From: Agrobacterium cucumeris
GTDB lineage: Bacteria > Pseudomonadota > Alphaproteobacteria > Rhizobiales > Rhizobiaceae
Direction: 5' to 3'
Length of the DNA stretch: 64,000 bases
Assembly (NCBI RefSeq): GCF_030036535.1
Contig: NZ_CP080387.1
Span: forward strand, 1,798,001 to 1,862,000
A program made the translations under genes and the position numbers. The notes beneath the pieces are model-generated. The model worked only from the letters and a program-made list of their open reading frames with translations, was not told the DNA's origin and searched no databases. Positions 1-8,954 of the stretch are shown here, one piece after another. Within the stretch, counting starts at the first letter, position 1; each line of letters begins with the position of its first letter.

Positions 1-843
1 CCGGATGCGGATCGTCCGGCTTGCCTCGTCAACACGGTTATCGACGGCCTCGATCTCACCCTTGAAGGCCTCGCCGGGGCGGGAAATCGACGTCGCCTCC
101 ACCGGCATGCCGACCTTGATCGCGGTTGCGAAGCGCTCCGGAGCCCAGAAATTGACGAGAATTTCAGAACGATCATCGATGCTGACGATGGTCGATTGCG
201 TGGTAACGTTGTCGCCGATATTGGCAGCGACGATACCGGCCACGCCTTCGATGGGCGCGACGATGTCGCGGCGCTTGAGATTGAGTTCGGCAGTGCTCAG
301 CGCAAGCTTGGCAGCCTCTTCGGCAATCTGCGCATCCAGCACGTCAAGCCGGGAAACCGATTTCAGGTTCTTGTAGGAGTTGGATTTTTCAACCGCGCTG
401 CGCAGTGTGACCTGCGCCTTGTCGCGCTCGATCACCTGCTCCTCATCATCGAGCCGCGCGAGCACCTGCCCCTTCACGACGCGGGCACCGGAGGAGGTGC
501 GGATTTCCGAAACGGTGCCGGAGGCCTGCGGCATGACGACAACCGACTGGATCGCCTCACCATTGCCAATGGCGTTCAGCCGGTCATTGACCGTACCTTT
601 CTTGACGGGAGCCATGACCACCAGGGTCGCGTTGCTGTTGCCATGCGCGCCGCCGGCATTCTGGCCCGCTGGCGTGCCGGAGGCTCCGGCGCCGGATGCG
701 GCAACCTCGATCGCACCGGCCGGCGTTTTGCCAAGCCCGATGGCAGCGAGAACATTGCGGGCATCGGGCGAATAAAAGCCCCAGAGACAGAGCCCCGCTC
801 CCACCACGGCAACACTGACACCCACCTGTTTCCAGACCCGCAT
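1..843 (-). CDS. RND efflux periplasmic adaptor (HlyD/MFP family), 3' end outside window
   Basis: The protein reads in from the window edge, so only its N-terminal ~281 residues are visible and the stop is missing. It opens with a hydrophobic segment (about residues 7-22) that anchors or exports it. A biotinyl-lipoyl-like half follows (around residues 95-125, VVVMPQASGTVSEI), then a helical hairpin, then the second lipoyl half (DIVAPIEGVAGIVAANIGDNV) and the start of the beta-barrel. That order is typical of adaptors linking an inner-membrane RND pump to an outer-membrane channel. The ATG at 843 has GGAG just upstream. It is divergent from the AhpD-like gene. The partner pump gene should lie beyond the left edge. 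Family is confident, substrate unknown. Confidence 0.88.
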   Translation of the reverse strand, partial: MRVWKQVGVSVAVVGAGLCLWGFYSPDARNVLAAIGLGKTPAGAIEVAASGAGASGTPAGQNAGGAHGNSNATLVVMAPVKKGTVNDRLNAIGNGEAIQSVVVMPQASGTVSEIRTSSGARVVKGQVLARLDDEEQVIERDKAQVTLRSAVEKSNSYKNLKSVSRLDVLDAQIAEEAAKLALSTAELNLKRRDIVAPIEGVAGIVAANIGDNVTTQSTIVSIDDRSEILVNFWAPERFATAIKVGMPVEATSISRPGEAFKGEIEAVDNRVDEASRTIRIR

Positions 844-1069
844 GTATTTCTCCGGTTGATCCGCGCAGTAAAATGGAGTTCCAAACCGAACCCTGTTGGA
901 ACGTGCAAAGTATTCCCGCTCGCCTTGACGAAGGCAACGCACAAAACCGTTCCTTACGTAATTGTAATTTGTGATGAATTTTCGTCGGGACGCATGGCGC
1001 AACCGTTTCTGTCGCAAATCTCCGCCGATCGGTTACTCTAAAAGCCGAAAACCATTTCCGGAGGAAGCC

Positions 1070-1480
1070 ATGAGCACCGTGACGAAAGCCGAAAATCCCG
1101 AAGCCGACCCACGCGTCAAAGCGGTGTTCGATGATATCCGCACCACCCGCAAATCGGATTTCATCAATAATATGTGGCTCTACCTCGCCTTTGATCCTGA
1201 TCTCTTGGAAAAGACCTGGGCCGAGGTCAAGGCCGTGATGGCGACGCCTTCGGCGCTTGATCCCCTGGTGAAGGAAATGCTCTATATCGCCGTTTCCGTC
1301 ACCAATGGCTGCTCCTATTGCGCCCATTCCCACACGGCCGCCGCAAAAGCCAAGGGCATGACCATTGAACAACATGCCGATCTGTTGCGCATCATCGCGC
1401 TTGCAGCCAAGACCAACCAGCTTGCCGTGGCGCTGCAAGTGCCCGTTGACGCCGCGTTCGATGCCGACAGACGGGCTTGA
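1070..1480 (+). CDS. AhpD-like / carboxymuconolactone decarboxylase family protein
   Basis: This 136-residue protein carries the AhpD core: the redox pair in CSYCAHSH (C-x-x-C followed by histidine) with flanking helices (DPLVKEMLYIAVSVTNGCSYC). Family members are small helical disulfide reductases or peroxidases; the true substrate is not visible. The ATG at 1070 is chosen because GGAGG lies 5 bases upstream; the longer reading frame begins upstream in non-coding sequence. A weak hairpin terminator follows the stop. It stands alone between the divergent efflux adaptor and the helicase gene. A role in oxidative stress is inferred from the family only. Confidence 0.85.
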   Translation: MSTVTKAENPEADPRVKAVFDDIRTTRKSDFINNMWLYLAFDPDLLEKTWAEVKAVMATPSALDPLVKEMLYIAVSVTNGCSYCAHSHTAAAKAKGMTIEQHADLLRIIALAAKTNQLAVALQVPVDAAFDADRRA

Positions 1481-1487
1481 GACGAAG

Positions 1488-1511
1488 AAAATGCCTTGGA
1501 ATAGGCGTTTT
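1488..1511 (+). terminator. Probable rho-independent terminator after the AhpD-like gene
   Basis: AAAATGCCT and AGGCGTTTT pair as a 9-bp stem (one G-T pair) with a short loop, ending in TTTT. It lies 8 bases after the AhpD-like stop. The stem is moderate and the U-run short. Confidence 0.5.
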
Positions 1512-1582
1512 GACTGACGATACCGGAATAAAAGCAGAACACGGTTCTGGCCTTTATATCCCGAATCACTACATTGGGCCGC

Positions 1583-4057
1583 ATGAGCAACAGTTTTGAC
1601 GATATGCCGTTCTTCGATGAAGAACCCGCCGCACCGCGCAGGGCAACGAACAATGCCCCTTCGGAAAACGGCGGCGGGCTTGGCATTGCCGCCCGTGCCA
1701 TGGCGGCGCGCGACCAGACACGTGCCGCGCCCGATTATCTGTCCGGCCTCAACCCGGAACAGCGCGATGCCGTGGAAACGCTGGACGGACCCGTTCTCGT
1801 GCTCGCGGGCGCCGGCACCGGCAAGACGCGCGTTCTGACGACCCGCATCGCCCATATTCTGGCAACCGGCCGTGCCTATCCGAGCCAGATCCTTGCCGTG
1901 ACCTTCACCAACAAGGCTGCCCGCGAGATGAAGGAACGTATCGGCGTGCTGGTTGGCGGCGCTGTCGAGGGCATGCCCTGGCTCGGCACCTTCCACTCCA
2001 TCGGCGTCAAGCTGCTGCGCCGCCATGCGGAACTCGTCGGCCTGAAATCGGATTTCACCATTCTCGATACGGACGATGTCGTGCGGCTGATCAAGCAGCT
2101 CATCCAGGCCGAAGGTCTTGATGACAAGCGCTGGCCGGCAAAACAATTCGCCGGCATGATCGACGGCTGGAAGAACAAGGGCCTGACGCCGCCGGATATT
2201 CCGGAAGGCGACAGCCGCGCCTTCGCCAATGGCAAGGGCCGCGAGCTTTACACCGCCTATCAGAACCGGCTGAAGACGCTGAACGCCTGTGACTTCGGTG
2301 ATCTTCTGATGCACCCGATCAGTATCTTCCGCCGCCACACCGATATTCTGAAGGAGTATCACCAGAAGTTCCGTTACATTCTGGTGGACGAATATCAGGA
2401 CACCAACACGGCGCAATATATGTGGCTGAGGCTTCTCGCACAGCGCGCCAAGGGCGAGCCGCAGAACGTCTGTTGTGTTGGTGACGACGACCAGTCGATC
2501 TATGGCTGGCGTGGGGCCGAAGTGGATAACATCCTGCGTTTCGACAAGGATTTCCCCGGCGCCAAGGTCATCAAGCTGGAACGTAACTACCGCTCCACCG
2601 AACATATTCTCGGCACGGCCGGCCATCTGATTGCCCATAATGAAGGGCGTCTCGGCAAGACCCTGTTCACCGAACGCAGCAGCCCTGATGACGAAAAGGT
2701 CATGGTGCATGCCGCCTGGGATTCCGAGGAGGAAGCCCGCGCCGTCGGCGAGGAGATCGAGCAGCTCCAGCGCAAGAATCACAAGCTGAACGACATGGCC
2801 ATCCTCGTTCGCGCCTCCTTCCAGATGCGCGAATTCGAAGACCGTTTTGTCACGCTTGGTCTCAATTACCGCGTCATCGGCGGTCCGCGTTTTTATGAGC
2901 GCCTCGAAATCCGCGATGCCATGGCCTATTTCCGGCTGGTCTGCCAGCCGGCCGACGATCTCGCCTTCGAGCGCATCGTCAATACACCCAAGCGCGGTCT
3001 TGGTGATACGACGATCCGCAACCTGCATGACTATGCCCGCGCCCGCGATATTCCGATGCTGGCGGCAGCGGCCGACATTATCGAAACCGACGAGCTGAAA
3101 CCGAAAGCGCGCAAGGCGCTGTTCGACGTGGTGCAGGATTTCCGCCGCTGGCAGGGCCTCCTGGAAAACACCGAGCACACCACGCTTGCCGAACAGATCC
3201 TCGACGAAAGCGGCTACACCGCCATGTGGCAGGTCGACAAGACGGCGGAAGCACCCGGGCGGCTGGAAAACCTGAAGGAACTCATCCGGTCGATGGAATC
3301 CTTCGAAAGCATGCGTGGATTTCTCGAACACGTCGCACTCGTCATGGATGCGGAACAAAATGCCGAGATGGATGCCGTATCCATCATGACGCTGCATTCC
3401 GCCAAGGGTCTGGAATTCGACACCGTCTTCCTGCCCGGCTGGGAAGAAGGCCTGTTCCCGCACCAGCGGGCGCTGGATGAAGGCGGCCGCTCCGGTCTCG
3501 AAGAAGAACGCCGTCTGGCTTATGTCGGCATCACCCGCGCCAAGAAACTCTGCCATATCTGGTTCGTATCGAACCGGCGTATCCATGGCTTATGGCAATC
3601 CACCCTGCCCTCACGTTTTCTGGAAGAACTGCCGCCCGCCCATGTGGATGTCGCGGCATCCGACAGCAATTACGGCGGTTATGGCGGGCGCGGCGGCTAT
3701 GGCCAGTCCCGCTTCGATAAGGCGGAACCCTTCGCCAATAATTATTCCACTCCCGGCTGGAAACGGGCGCAGGCCAACAAATCAGATGCCACCCGCGATA
3801 ACTGGGGCACACGCTCCGGCCATGCGGTCGAGCGGATTGGTTATGGCGAAAGCGGCCCGCGCACCCGCACGATTGATGGCGAGCTGGTGGCCAAATCCGT
3901 TGCCGACACGCCGTCGAAATTCGTGGTCGGCGACCGCGTCTTCCACCTCAAATTCGGGAATGGCAACATCTCCGCCATCGAGGGCAACAAGCTGACCATC
4001 GATTTCGACCGCGCAGGACAAAAGCGCGTGCTGGATGGATTTGTGGAAAAGGTTTGA
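1583..4057 (+). CDS. uvrD: ATP-dependent DNA helicase UvrD/PcrA family
   Basis: An 824-residue superfamily 1A 3'-5' helicase that unwinds DNA in nucleotide excision and mismatch repair. Helicase motifs appear in order: Q-motif region LNPEQRDAV (~56-64), Walker A AGAGTGKT (75-82), motif Ia TFTNKAAREM (~108), motif II VDEYQDTN (268-275), motif III GDDDQSIYGWRGA (300-312), motif IV LERNYRS (332-338) and motifs V/VI further on (TLHSAKGLEFDTVF, RRLAYVGITRAKK). A glycine-rich linker (NYGGYGGRGGYG, ~695) precedes a C-terminal Tudor-like domain (VGDRVFHLKFGNGNI) that binds RNA polymerase in PcrA/UvrD. The ATG at 1583 is preferred; an in-frame TTG lies three codons upstream. The N-terminal ~50 residues are low-complexity, as in rhizobial homologues. 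Confidence 0.95.
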   Translation: MSNSFDDMPFFDEEPAAPRRATNNAPSENGGGLGIAARAMAARDQTRAAPDYLSGLNPEQRDAVETLDGPVLVLAGAGTGKTRVLTTRIAHILATGRAYPSQILAVTFTNKAAREMKERIGVLVGGAVEGMPWLGTFHSIGVKLLRRHAELVGLKSDFTILDTDDVVRLIKQLIQAEGLDDKRWPAKQFAGMIDGWKNKGLTPPDIPEGDSRAFANGKGRELYTAYQNRLKTLNACDFGDLLMHPISIFRRHTDILKEYHQKFRYILVDEYQDTNTAQYMWLRLLAQRAKGEPQNVCCVGDDDQSIYGWRGAEVDNILRFDKDFPGAKVIKLERNYRSTEHILGTAGHLIAHNEGRLGKTLFTERSSPDDEKVMVHAAWDSEEEARAVGEEIEQLQRKNHKLNDMAILVRASFQMREFEDRFVTLGLNYRVIGGPRFYERLEIRDAMAYFRLVCQPADDLAFERIVNTPKRGLGDTTIRNLHDYARARDIPMLAAAADIIETDELKPKARKALFDVVQDFRRWQGLLENTEHTTLAEQILDESGYTAMWQVDKTAEAPGRLENLKELIRSMESFESMRGFLEHVALVMDAEQNAEMDAVSIMTLHSAKGLEFDTVFLPGWEEGLFPHQRALDEGGRSGLEEERRLAYVGITRAKKLCHIWFVSNRRIHGLWQSTLPSRFLEELPPAHVDVAASDSNYGGYGGRGGYGQSRFDKAEPFANNYSTPGWKRAQANKSDATRDNWGTRSGHAVERIGYGESGPRTRTIDGELVAKSVADTPSKFVVGDRVFHLKFGNGNISAIEGNKLTIDFDRAGQKRVLDGFVEKV

Positions 4058-4162
4058 TTCGAGCGGTTAAGACAGGTTCAAGACAGCTTTTTCCATAGCC
4101 CGCGTCACATCGTTGCAATAAAGAAATTGCTACACGAGAGCGAAAACCGGGCGAGGACCGCT

Positions 4163-4975
4163 TTGCATATTTTACCGAAAAGCCAGCGCAAGCTTGCCGT
4201 TTTCCTGATCAACATGGATAGCGCCACGAAGCGCCTTGAGGATATGACCGCCAGGCTCGACGCGATCGGACTGCAGGCGGAGCGTATCGCCGGCGTAAAT
4301 GGCCGCGAGCTCAATTATCCGATCCCGGAATTCAGCGAGATTTCCTACATGCTCATGCATGGCCGGCGCACCTCGCCGCCGGAAATCGGCTGTTATCTCA
4401 GCCATGTCGCCTGCGCCAATAAATTCATGGCTGGCGATGCCGATATCGCGCTCATCCTTGAAGACGACGTGGTCTTCGACAATGATTTTCTGAATGCAAT
4501 CGATGAGGCGGTACTGAACGGCGGTGACTGGGATTTGCTACGGCTGACGACGGTCAGCAACGGCCGCAAATTCCAGTTTCGCCCGCTTTCCAATGGCCGT
4601 TCGCTGGCCATTGCCCTGACGCGGGAAAAAGGCTCAGGCGCCTATCTCGTCAATCGTCGCGCCGGAAAATGGATATCGAAACTGATCCCCATGCGGCTCG
4701 CTTATGATATCGCATTCGATCTGGAATATCTGGCAGGCCTGAAGGGGGCTTTCATCTATCCGCTCTGCGCCACGCAGGATGCGGATGGCGAAAGCCAGAT
4801 TCAGAACAACCTGCGCATTTATCGCCTGCCGCGCTGGCGTTATTTTACGGTGCTGCCCTATCGCGCCTATCTGGAAACCAGCCGTTTTCTTCTGCGCGGC
4901 CTCCGCTTCGCCATCGCCAGGCTGAGCGTTACGCTCGAAGGCGGCAAGGGCAAGACTGCTCCCGCCGGCAATTGA
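4163..4975 (+). CDS. Glycosyltransferase family 25 (LPS-type) protein
   Basis: A 270-residue protein with the GT25 signatures: an N-terminal strand LAVFLINMDSATKR, the SPPEIGCYLSHVACANKF block (~71-88) and the metal/nucleotide-sugar motif ILEDDVVFDNDF (98-109). Family members transfer galactose or glucose onto the LPS core or capsule from the cytoplasmic side. The start is uncertain: no ATG occurs near the conserved N-terminus. I chose TTG 4163 because GAGG sits 6 bases upstream; another in-frame TTG is at 4127. It is a lone gene after the helicase and points toward the small membrane-protein gene on the other strand. The acceptor is unknown. Confidence 0.82.
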   Translation: MHILPKSQRKLAVFLINMDSATKRLEDMTARLDAIGLQAERIAGVNGRELNYPIPEFSEISYMLMHGRRTSPPEIGCYLSHVACANKFMAGDADIALILEDDVVFDNDFLNAIDEAVLNGGDWDLLRLTTVSNGRKFQFRPLSNGRSLAIALTREKGSGAYLVNRRAGKWISKLIPMRLAYDIAFDLEYLAGLKGAFIYPLCATQDADGESQIQNNLRIYRLPRWRYFTVLPYRAYLETSRFLLRGLRFAIARLSVTLEGGKGKTAPAGN

Positions 4976-4985
4976 ACAAGCTGGA

Positions 4986-5204
4986 TCATGCCTCGCCGGG
5001 CGTAAAGCCGATGAGATAAACCGCAGCGATCACGGCTGCGAGAATGAAAATCGAAATGACGAAAATCGTCATCCGGTTCAATGGCTTGCGTGTCGTTTTC
5101 TTCATGCTGGAATAATGCGCGGCAGGGTCACTGGTTCCGTAGCGCACAGGATAATGCCACGTGAAGCCGCGAAACGGCGCAATTCGATTCCGCTTCAGGC
5201 ACAT
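4986..5204 (-). CDS. Small single-pass membrane protein, unknown function
   Basis: A 72-codon frame whose C-terminal part has basic residues (MKKTTRKPLNRM) followed by one strong membrane segment (TIFVISIFILAAVIAAVYLIGF). That basic-then-hydrophobic layout suits a small inner-membrane protein. An internal ATG at 5105 would give only 39 residues; neither start has a good Shine-Dalgarno, so the N-terminus is unsettled. It is convergent with the glycosyltransferase gene and divergent from the DMT pair. I recognise no family. A chance frame is possible, although the charge and hydrophobic pattern looks selected. Confidence 0.5.
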   Translation of the reverse strand: MCLKRNRIAPFRGFTWHYPVRYGTSDPAAHYSSMKKTTRKPLNRMTIFVISIFILAAVIAAVYLIGFTPGEA

Positions 5205-5261
5205 ATCGGCTAAAGCTCGGATACTTCTTCAGCTTTCCCGGCACGCCACAACAGACCCGCC

Positions 5262-5744
5262 ATGACAGATATGACGCATCCCCGCCTCAACCCGCTGCAT
5301 CTTGCCGCCGCCTTCGCTAGCGGTTGTCTTTTGACGTTGATGGTGCATTTCAACGGCCAGCTTGCCCATTACGGCAGCGCGCTGTTTTCCTCGTGGACGG
5401 CGCATGGCACAGGTACGGTGGCGGCGCTGATCTATCTCGCCATCATGCGCCCGAAGAACGACCCCACGGCACCGGCAAAACCGAAGGCACCGCTCTGGGC
5501 CTATTGCGGCGGGGTTGTGGGTGCGGCCATCGTCATCCTCACCTCCACCGCCGTCAATTCGCCGCTGGCGCTTTCCGGCACCATCGCGCTCGGCCTCGGC
5601 GGACAGGTGATTTTCAGCCTGCTGGCCGATCTTTTCGGCCTTTTCGGCCTGCCGAAACGGCGGCCGGATATGCGGGACATGGCAGCGGTGGCACTGATCC
5701 TTTGCGGCAGCGCGCTCATCATTCTTGTCGGGAGAACGGCATGA
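5262..5744 (+). CDS. Half-size DMT transporter, YdcZ/DUF606 family (first of pair)
   Basis: A 160-residue hydrophobic protein with about five membrane segments and the small-residue patterns of the YdcZ (DUF606) branch of the drug/metabolite transporter superfamily (LAAAFASGCLLTLMVHFNGQL; ALSGTIALGLGGQVIFSLLADLFGLFG). These half-size proteins are thought to pair into one 10-segment transporter. The next gene is a homologous half whose ATG overlaps this stop (ATGA), indicating coupled translation and a heterodimer. The substrate cannot be read from sequence. Confidence 0.85.
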   Translation: MTDMTHPRLNPLHLAAAFASGCLLTLMVHFNGQLAHYGSALFSSWTAHGTGTVAALIYLAIMRPKNDPTAPAKPKAPLWAYCGGVVGAAIVILTSTAVNSPLALSGTIALGLGGQVIFSLLADLFGLFGLPKRRPDMRDMAAVALILCGSALIILVGRTA

Positions 5745-6166
5745 TCGTCTGGATAGCCATGGCTTTTGCCGGCGGCGTCTTCGTGGCGCTGAGCCGTCAG
5801 ATCAACGGCCGCTTGAGCCTGTCGAACTCACCACTTATCGCTTCATTCTGGAACCATATCGTTGGCTTTGCCGTGCTGACCGTCATCGGCCTCATCGTCG
5901 GCGGCCTCATTCCGCCCGGCGCGGCCGATGCGCCCTGGCTTGCCTTTATCGGCGGCCCGATCGGCGTCGTCTTCATCGCCTCGGGAAGCTGGCTCATTCC
6001 GCGCATCGGCGCGGTCAATACCGCCCTTCTGGTCATCAGCGGCCAGATGGTGTCAGGCGTTGTGCTCGATCTCTTCGGCGATCATCCGCCGAAAATCTGG
6101 GCAAGCGCGCTTGGCATTCTTCTCATCATCGCCGGCATGGTGCTGACGCAACGGCGCAGCCGTTGA
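5741..6166 (+). CDS. Half-size DMT transporter, YdcZ/DUF606 family (second of pair)
   Basis: A 141-residue protein with about five membrane segments, homologous in layout to the preceding gene: QINGRLSLSNSPLIASFWNHIVGF, GGPIGVVFIASGSWLIPRIGAVNTALLVISGQMVSGVVLDLFGDHP, and a final helix. The ATG at 5741 overlaps the upstream stop by 4 bases, so translation is probably coupled and the two halves likely assemble together. The larger enclosing frame that starts upstream is out of frame with the first half and was discarded. It is convergent with the DUF2778 gene, only 16 bases away. No substrate is implied. Confidence 0.85.
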   Translation: MIVWIAMAFAGGVFVALSRQINGRLSLSNSPLIASFWNHIVGFAVLTVIGLIVGGLIPPGAADAPWLAFIGGPIGVVFIASGSWLIPRIGAVNTALLVISGQMVSGVVLDLFGDHPPKIWASALGILLIIAGMVLTQRRSR

Positions 6167-6182
6167 TGAAATTCAAATAAAC

Positions 6183-7451
6183 TCAGGAATCGTTGCCGCG
6201 CGAGAACATGCTGAGCAGCGTCTTGCCGCCACTTTTCCCGCTGCTGCTGGCAAGCGTCGGACGGTTGCCGTTCAGTTTTGGCACCACGACCATGCGCTTG
6301 ACTTCGCCGCGCTTGAAGGCGGCCAGGAAGCGCGAATAATCCCGAAACACGACACAGCCGTTCGATTCACCGCGTTTCGCCAGCATGTAGGTATGGGCAA
6401 GAAGCCCATCGCGGCCATGCGGGTTGACGCCGTTTTCCGGTGTCAGGCGAATGGCTTCTACGCCATGAAACCGCGCTTCGCGCATCGTCAAGCGATAGCT
6501 GGAGGGCGGCGTAGAGCCACGCATTCTGACGTGAACAAAGTCGGGATTGTCACGCATCTTGCCGATGCCGGAATGCGCTTCCAGCTTCTCGCCATTCGGC
6601 ATGTGAACCGTCCCGGAGGAAATATCGTAAATCGCCGTGCCATTGCCGCGATCCGGCCACGGAACCGCATCCATCTTGCTCGGCTCGCGCATCGGATTAT
6701 CAGGCTTTGCAAAGGCAAGCATGGCGCCGGTGCTCTGCTTCGGCTGCTGCGGCGCGCGCAGCGGAACCGGCGCATCAAAATCGGGGGCTGACGCAACCGC
6801 AGCCTTGGAAAGGGCGGGACGCGGCGACGGCTCCACCGTCTCGGCCGCCGCCACTTCGGGCCGGAAGCTCGGAAGCGGTACATCATCGGGAAGCAGGCTG
6901 CTCGCCTCTTCCTCGATCTGCGGGCGCGCCAGCGCCACTTCGAATGCCGGATGTTGCGAGGCAGCGCTTTGATAGGCGACCTCGGTGGTGCGCCCAAGCG
7001 CCGAATCGACGATTGCCGAAGGCCTGAGCGCGGCAAGTTCCTTCACCGACGCCTGCCCTTTGGCATTTGCCGCCGCGCCAAAGCGCTCGCGAAATTCCTT
7101 CGCGCCGATCTCCGGCATGATGCCGGCAAGGCGAACGGCCTTCTGCGGGCCATGGCTGTGATCGCTCAGGCGGGAAAATTTGCGGACGTGAATATCCCGC
7201 CCAGTCGCGTGGCCGATCGCCGTCTCGGCAGAATCAAGCCTCGCCACCAGCGTCTTTTCAAATTGCCCGACGCCATGCGAGGCGGCTGCCATGCTATGCA
7301 GCGATGCGAAGGCAGCAAAGGCAAAAAGACCGGCAAAGGCACCGCCACCGAGCAGCGCGGACATTCGGCCAAGCGAAAAGGATTTGCCTTTCTTGAGGCA
7401 GGACGACCCGGCAACACCGGCGCCATTATAGGCCGCAGCAGAAAACGCCAT
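6183..7451 (-). CDS. DUF2778 (Tlde1-like) L,D-transpeptidase/carboxypeptidase-fold protein
   Basis: A 422-residue protein with an N-terminal hydrophobic segment (~33-55, ALLGGGAFAGLFAFAAFASL), a long Pro/Ala-rich middle and a C-terminal DUF2778 domain (~265-395). The catalytic signature is visible: H353 in LAHTYMLAKRG and C366 in SNGCVVF. The fold is related to L,D-transpeptidases and to the Tlde1 effector domain, which act on peptidoglycan tetrapeptides. No type VI genes are nearby, so a housekeeping envelope role is more likely than an effector role. This suits Agrobacterium-type walls, which are rich in L,D-crosslinks, but that link is inference. It is a single gene with a 450-base upstream region. 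Confidence 0.8.
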   Translation of the reverse strand: MAFSAAAYNGAGVAGSSCLKKGKSFSLGRMSALLGGGAFAGLFAFAAFASLHSMAAASHGVGQFEKTLVARLDSAETAIGHATGRDIHVRKFSRLSDHSHGPQKAVRLAGIMPEIGAKEFRERFGAAANAKGQASVKELAALRPSAIVDSALGRTTEVAYQSAASQHPAFEVALARPQIEEEASSLLPDDVPLPSFRPEVAAAETVEPSPRPALSKAAVASAPDFDAPVPLRAPQQPKQSTGAMLAFAKPDNPMREPSKMDAVPWPDRGNGTAIYDISSGTVHMPNGEKLEAHSGIGKMRDNPDFVHVRMRGSTPPSSYRLTMREARFHGVEAIRLTPENGVNPHGRDGLLAHTYMLAKRGESNGCVVFRDYSRFLAAFKRGEVKRMVVVPKLNGNRPTLASSSGKSGGKTLLSMFSRGNDS

Positions 7452-7902
7452 GATACTCGTTACTCGAACCGTTCACGCACACCCGGCCAATGCCGGTGGG
7501 ATTTTGGGGCATCCAAAGAGCGGGTGAACACCACGCCGCTTTCGGAACTGACTGGTTCGAAGCATGACGAATTATGGTAACCAAAGTGTTTACGAGTCCC
7601 TGCAAAAATACTTCGTTAAGGTCTGCGCATGTCAGGCGAAGGGGAAACGATGACCTTGTGGGGACGGCGTACACTGCATCGCTCGTCCCAAAAAATGCCC
7701 CGCGGGGCGTCATCGGCCTTTAAAATTTCCGTCGCCGCATCGTCAGGTAAATTCCGACTTGGCCGGAAATTTGCTGTAAATGCGGCAGGACTGCGACGGG
7801 ACAAGCTGTCGTCATCAACCAGCCACGTGCGCACAAAGGTTGAATGGGTACTTGATCAGCCAAAGCCGGCTTGGCATCCTGCTGGCAAAAGGGAGGCACA
7901 TC
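7452..7902. other. 451-base intergenic region between divergent DUF2778 and pncA genes
   Basis: No convincing gene is present. A frame at 7629-7955 runs into pncA and has non-coding composition. The segment near 7577-7600 is AT-rich with TAACCAAAGTGTTTAC, which resembles rhizobial promoter or cell-cycle sites but is not diagnostic. The region must hold the promoters of both flanking genes. Confidence 0.4.
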
Positions 7903-8529
7903 ATGAAGGCGCTGTTGCTCATCGACATCCAGAACGGCTTTTGCCCCGGCGGTAATCTGGCCGTTGCCGAAGGGGACAGGATCGTACCCGCCGCCAATGC
8001 CCTCATCGACAATGGCGGTTATGATCTCATCGTCGCCTCACAGGACTGGCACCCGGAAAACCACGGCAGTTTCGCCTCCCAGCACCCCGGCAGAAAACCG
8101 TTCGACATGGGCGAGCTTTCCGGCAAACCGCAGATGATGTGGCCGGACCATTGCGTGCAGGGCACGCAGGATGCGGAATTCCACCCCGACCTGAAGACGG
8201 ACGCATTCGACTATATTCAGCAGAAGGGTGAAAACCCCGCCGTCGACAGCTATTCCGCCTTTCGCGACAATGACCAGTCGGCGACGACAGGCCTTGCCGA
8301 TTATCTGGCCCGTCAGGGCGTGACGCAGCTCGATATATGCGGCCTCGCCACCGATTATTGCGTCAGTTTTTCGGTGCTCGATGCCATCGACATGTTGCCC
8401 GGCATCAAGGTCCGTTTCATCGAGGATGCAAGCCGCGGCATCGATCCGCAGGGCATAAAGGCCGCGATTGCGGCCATGCGGGAAAAGGGCGCAGCAATCG
8501 TCAACAGCCGCGACATATTGCGCGACTGA
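7903..8529 (+). CDS. pncA: Nicotinamidase (pyrazinamidase)
   Basis: A 208-residue cysteine hydrolase of the isochorismatase-like fold that converts nicotinamide to nicotinate in NAD salvage. The catalytic triad is visible as D8 (LLLIDIQNGF), K108 (QQKGEN) and C153 (GLATDYCVSF). Metal ligands are D48 and H50 (SQDWHP) and H83 (PDHCVQGT). The ATG at 7903 follows GGGAGG by 6 bases, so the longer upstream frame is rejected. Length and motifs match PncA well. It is convergent with the DUF2164 gene. Confidence 0.95.
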   Translation: MKALLLIDIQNGFCPGGNLAVAEGDRIVPAANALIDNGGYDLIVASQDWHPENHGSFASQHPGRKPFDMGELSGKPQMMWPDHCVQGTQDAEFHPDLKTDAFDYIQQKGENPAVDSYSAFRDNDQSATTGLADYLARQGVTQLDICGLATDYCVSFSVLDAIDMLPGIKVRFIEDASRGIDPQGIKAAIAAMREKGAAIVNSRDILRD

Positions 8530-8537
8530 CCGCCATT

Positions 8538-8774
8538 TCAACGCAGCCGCGGTTTTTCCAGCACATCGATGTCACCCGCCGCGTCCTCAAGACGCCGCAG
8601 GATTGCAGCATGTGCATCCTTCAGCCCCTGATTATAGAAAACATATCCGACCTCCTCGGCCAGAAACTCCACGAAGATTTCCGCCTCAAGAAGCCCCATC
8701 TCGGTTTCGGTCTCCCGGGCAAGGTAGTCCTTGATACGCGCGGCCAAGACCGCCTTTTCCTGCTTTTCGAGCAT
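8538..8774 (-). CDS. DUF2164 family protein
   Basis: A 78-residue acidic helical protein with the DUF2164 pattern: an N-terminal basic stretch, ARIKDYLARETETEMGLLEAEIFVEFLAEEVGYVFYNQGLKDAHAAI, then a variable tail. The function of the family is not known. It lies 8 bases from the end of pncA on the opposite strand. The ATG at 8774 has a GAAG-type ribosome site. The intact conserved core argues for a real gene. Confidence 0.8.
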   Translation of the reverse strand: MLEKQEKAVLAARIKDYLARETETEMGLLEAEIFVEFLAEEVGYVFYNQGLKDAHAAILRRLEDAAGDIDVLEKPRLR

Positions 8775-8954
8775 TGATCTTCCATGATTTCACGGTGTGG
8801 GTGCGCAGACAAAATCCGATGAGGTCTTTCGTGCGGCGCTGACTGTCGGCGTTACCGTAACGGAAGCTTCAAGGGAATCAATCGATCCATTCATGCAATT
8901 CGTTTGCCAGCCGGCCGGGACGGCGATAGAGCGGCGGCAAGGAGTTTCCAGAGA

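Noticed and set aside
584..3586. A 1000-codon open frame on the minus strand through the uvrD gene
   Set aside because: It is antisense to a gene with all helicase motifs. Its translation is a high-GC shadow with no recognisable domain.
7629..7955. A 108-codon plus-strand frame in the gap before pncA
   Set aside because: It overlaps the pncA start in another frame and shows no conserved or hydrophobic pattern.
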